Both the position numbers and the translations under genes were made by a program. 64,000 nt of DNA, from contig CP102273.1 of assembly GCA_025148965.1 (NCBI GenBank), positions 2,728,001 through 2,792,000 of the forward strand, written 5' to 3'. The notes under the pieces are model-generated. The model did no database searches and was not told where the DNA came from. It saw nothing but the letters and a program-made list of their open reading frames with translations. Source of the DNA: Intestinibacter bartlettii (GTDB lineage: Bacteria; Bacillota; Clostridia; Peptostreptococcales; Peptostreptococcaceae). Shown piece after piece: positions 63,036-64,000 of this stretch (positions within the stretch are counted from its first letter, which is position 1; every line of letters begins with the position of its first letter).

Positions 63036-63452
63036 TTATTTTATGTTGAATTCTTTTTTAATAACCTTTATTGTATCTTTTATTAATAAAGATAATGGTT
63101 TATTTTCTACCCCTACTAAAGAAAAATTCTCTGGCATAATAGGTAACAATATTTTCAGGGCTTCGCTATCGCATATTGCCTCGCTTATTTTACTAGTAAC
63201 CTCACCCATCATTGTATTAGGCATAGTCACTGCAATCGGTGCTACTATTATATTTGCTTTTTTAGATGATACTACTATAGCATTTTCCCCTGTAGCACCT
63301 TTATTAGCATGGGATTTCATCATTGCGCTAGTAGCAATTGAATTCGTCCCTAAAGCATATATTTCTATATATGTTGGTAACTCTTCTCTTAAAGATGATA
63401 TAATTTGGGCACCTATTCCCCCACCCATTCCATCTATTACTGCTATTATCAT
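63036..63452 (-). CDS. DUF3842 family protein
   Basis: 138 residues, ATG at 63452 after GAGG. The Rossmann-like start [20 protein letters not shown] and [23 protein letters not shown] match the DUF3842 family of clostridia. No membrane helix is present. The role is unknown. In this operon it lies between a CooT-type nickel-binding protein and the His-rich protein, so a part in nickel handling is the best guess. Confidence 0.8.
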   Translation of the reverse strand: MIIAVIDGMGGGIGAQIISSLREELPTYIEIYALGTNSIATSAMMKSHANKGATGENAIVVSSKKANIIVAPIAVTMPNTMMGEVTSKISEAICDSEALKILLPIMPENFSLVGVENKPLSLLIKDTIKVIKKEFNIK

Positions 63453-63513
63453 GTGCTATACCTCATTTTGATATTTAATAACTAAGATAAATTTTAGTAT
63501 CTAGATACTATTA

Positions 63514-63705
63514 TTAATCTTGAGCTAATATTATTTTGTGATCTATTAATTTTATTTCTTTTATATACCCATCTAATATTTTTTCTTCACCTAATAAATC
63601 AGTTAGATATACTTTTCCATTTGTAGGAGTTACATCTACTACATTTTCCATAACTCTTGTTAATTCGTTATTTTTTCCTAATAAAAATGCTGAAGATTCA
63701 CACAT
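63514..63705 (-). CDS. CooT-family nickel-binding protein
   Basis: 63 residues from the ATG at 63705, nine bases after AGGAGG; a GTG three codons earlier is less likely. MCESSAFLLGKNNE is the CooT start, with Cys2 as nickel ligand; VYLTDLLGEEKILDG and EIKLIDHKIILAQ complete the small barrel. CooT helps supply nickel to CO dehydrogenase in Rhodospirillum; related proteins exist in many anaerobes with nickel enzymes. It is the first gene of the operon and has a leader with a terminator-like hairpin. Confidence 0.85.
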   Translation of the reverse strand: MCESSAFLLGKNNELTRVMENVVDVTPTNGKVYLTDLLGEEKILDGYIKEIKLIDHKIILAQD

Positions 63706-63748
63706 ATAAATCACCCTCCTAATTAATCCCCTTAAAGCGATTTTTTAT

Positions 63749-63832
63749 AAAAAAAACCAAAAAAGATTCCTAAAGTATTACTATACTATAGAAACCTTCA
63801 TGATTTCGTTAAACATTATTATCCTTAACTTC
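63749..63832 (-). promoter_or_regulatory. Attenuator-like leader of the CooT operon, shared element copy 2
   Basis: The transcript should begin near 63826. Its first bases read AAGGATAATAATG, TTTAACG and TCATGAAGG (63795-63832), matching in order the leader before the methyltransferase pair. A hairpin GGTTTCTATAGTAT / ATACTTTAGGAATC follows with TTTTTTGGTTTTTTTT, a terminator upstream of the start codon. Confidence 0.55.
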
Positions 63833-63882
63833 AGTATAGCACTACTGTTATTGGAAAGTCAAACACAATATGTAAAATATTG
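63833..63882 (-). promoter_or_regulatory. Promoter of the CooT operon with upstream dyad
   Basis: TTGACT at 63857-63862 and TATACT at 63833-63838, 18 bases apart, on the minus strand. Just upstream is the dyad CAATAT-N5-ATATTG (63866-63882), a possible regulator site. Confidence 0.6.
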
Positions 63883-63916
63883 TATTTGACTTCAATTCCA
63901 TTTTGTTATCACTAAA

Positions 63917-64000
63917 TTATCCTTCTAATATAGCTTTTACACTTGGGAATGCATCTATATTTGTATGAGGTAGGAAGCAACAAGATATAAATTCATCCAT
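63917..64000 (-). CDS. C-terminal end of an unidentified gene
   Basis: The last 27 codons of a reading frame that enters from the right edge: MDEFISCCFLPHTNIDAFPS, then VKAILEG and stop. The methionine at the very edge may be internal. The fragment is too short to name. It is on the same strand as the CooT operon but separated from it by a promoter. Confidence 0.4.
   Translation of the reverse strand: MDEFISCCFLPHTNIDAFPSVKAILEG

Noticed and set aside
62779-63049. Met/Val-rich frames overlapping the His-rich gene
   Set aside because: Shadows of the His/Gly/Cys repeat; the real frame has GGAGGAG upstream and a sensible C-terminal domain.

Overview
The window is low-G+C DNA from a spore-forming, anaerobic Clostridia species. 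The spoIIA/sigF and spoVA sporulation genes, pyruvate formate-lyase, a corrinoid methyl-transfer operon, a clostridial T-box and AGGAGG-type ribosome sites point to Peptostreptococcaceae (relatives of Clostridioides, Intestinibacter or Terrisporobacter). This placement is inference from gene content. I recall a similar order (pfl, antiporter, DEAD helicase, spoIIA-sigF-spoVA, PBP1, second SpoIVB) in Clostridioides difficile, but could not check it. No rRNA, CRISPR array, insertion sequence or prophage was seen.

Layout. 1-2.9 kb: edge of a MATE efflux gene with an XRE regulator that share an operator-like sequence, a MarR-type regulator coupled to a CpcT-like gene, and an arylamine N-acetyltransferase. 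2.9-10.5 kb: methyl-transfer operon (corrinoid protein, GPH-type symporter, UroD-type methyltransferase, methyl-tetrahydrofolate methyltransferase) divergent from two tandem PucR-like regulators. 10.9-18.7 kb: PH/SHOCT protein, YebC, NadE, two half-size TSUP proteins, TPR membrane protein, YigZ, HEAT protein, HflX. 18.9-23.7 kb: a two-gene unit with a 1241-residue Sel1-repeat/SF1 helicase fusion. 23.8-32.9 kb: Cys-rich protein, a Lit-type lipoprotein transacylase, ABC-F protein, a signal-less zinc phospholipase C homologue with a CwlD-like amidase, an Asn-rich protein, a SpoIVB-type protease and PBP1A. 32.9-36.6 kb: spoIIAA-spoIIAB-sigF followed by spoVAC-D-E, with a readable sigma-H-like promoter. 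36.8-40.7 kb: a possible structured RNA, folT with a long leader, a DEAD-box helicase, a CaCA antiporter. 41-44.5 kb: pflB and pflA sharing an upstream motif. 44.7-47.6 kb: fluC, thiI, cysteine desulfurase. 48 kb: a candidate small RNA with C-rich loops. 48.1-59.4 kb: a small membrane protein, secreted protein, asparaginase, T-box-controlled amino-acid ABC transporter, UvrD-type helicase, ClC channel, two paralogous SAM methyltransferases. 59.6-64 kb: tRNA-Ser, BrnQ, a PHP phosphatase, and a CooT/DUF3842/His-rich operon probably linked to nickel.

How genes fit together. The methyl operon would move a methyl group from an unknown imported substrate to a corrinoid protein and then to tetrahydrofolate. 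PflB/PflA make acetyl-CoA and formate. Cysteine desulfurase and ThiI form a sulfur relay to tRNA. The spo genes set up forespore sigma-F activity and the dipicolinate channel.

The most interesting regulatory signals are noncoding. One is a promoter-plus-terminator small RNA with four CCCC motifs (48 kb). Another is a roughly 35-nt leader sequence followed by a terminator, shared by the methyltransferase and CooT operons. The others are the lysine-type T-box and the folT leader with an anti-Shine-Dalgarno sequence. The best protein candidate for an undescribed system is the Sel1-helicase with its coiled-coil partner.
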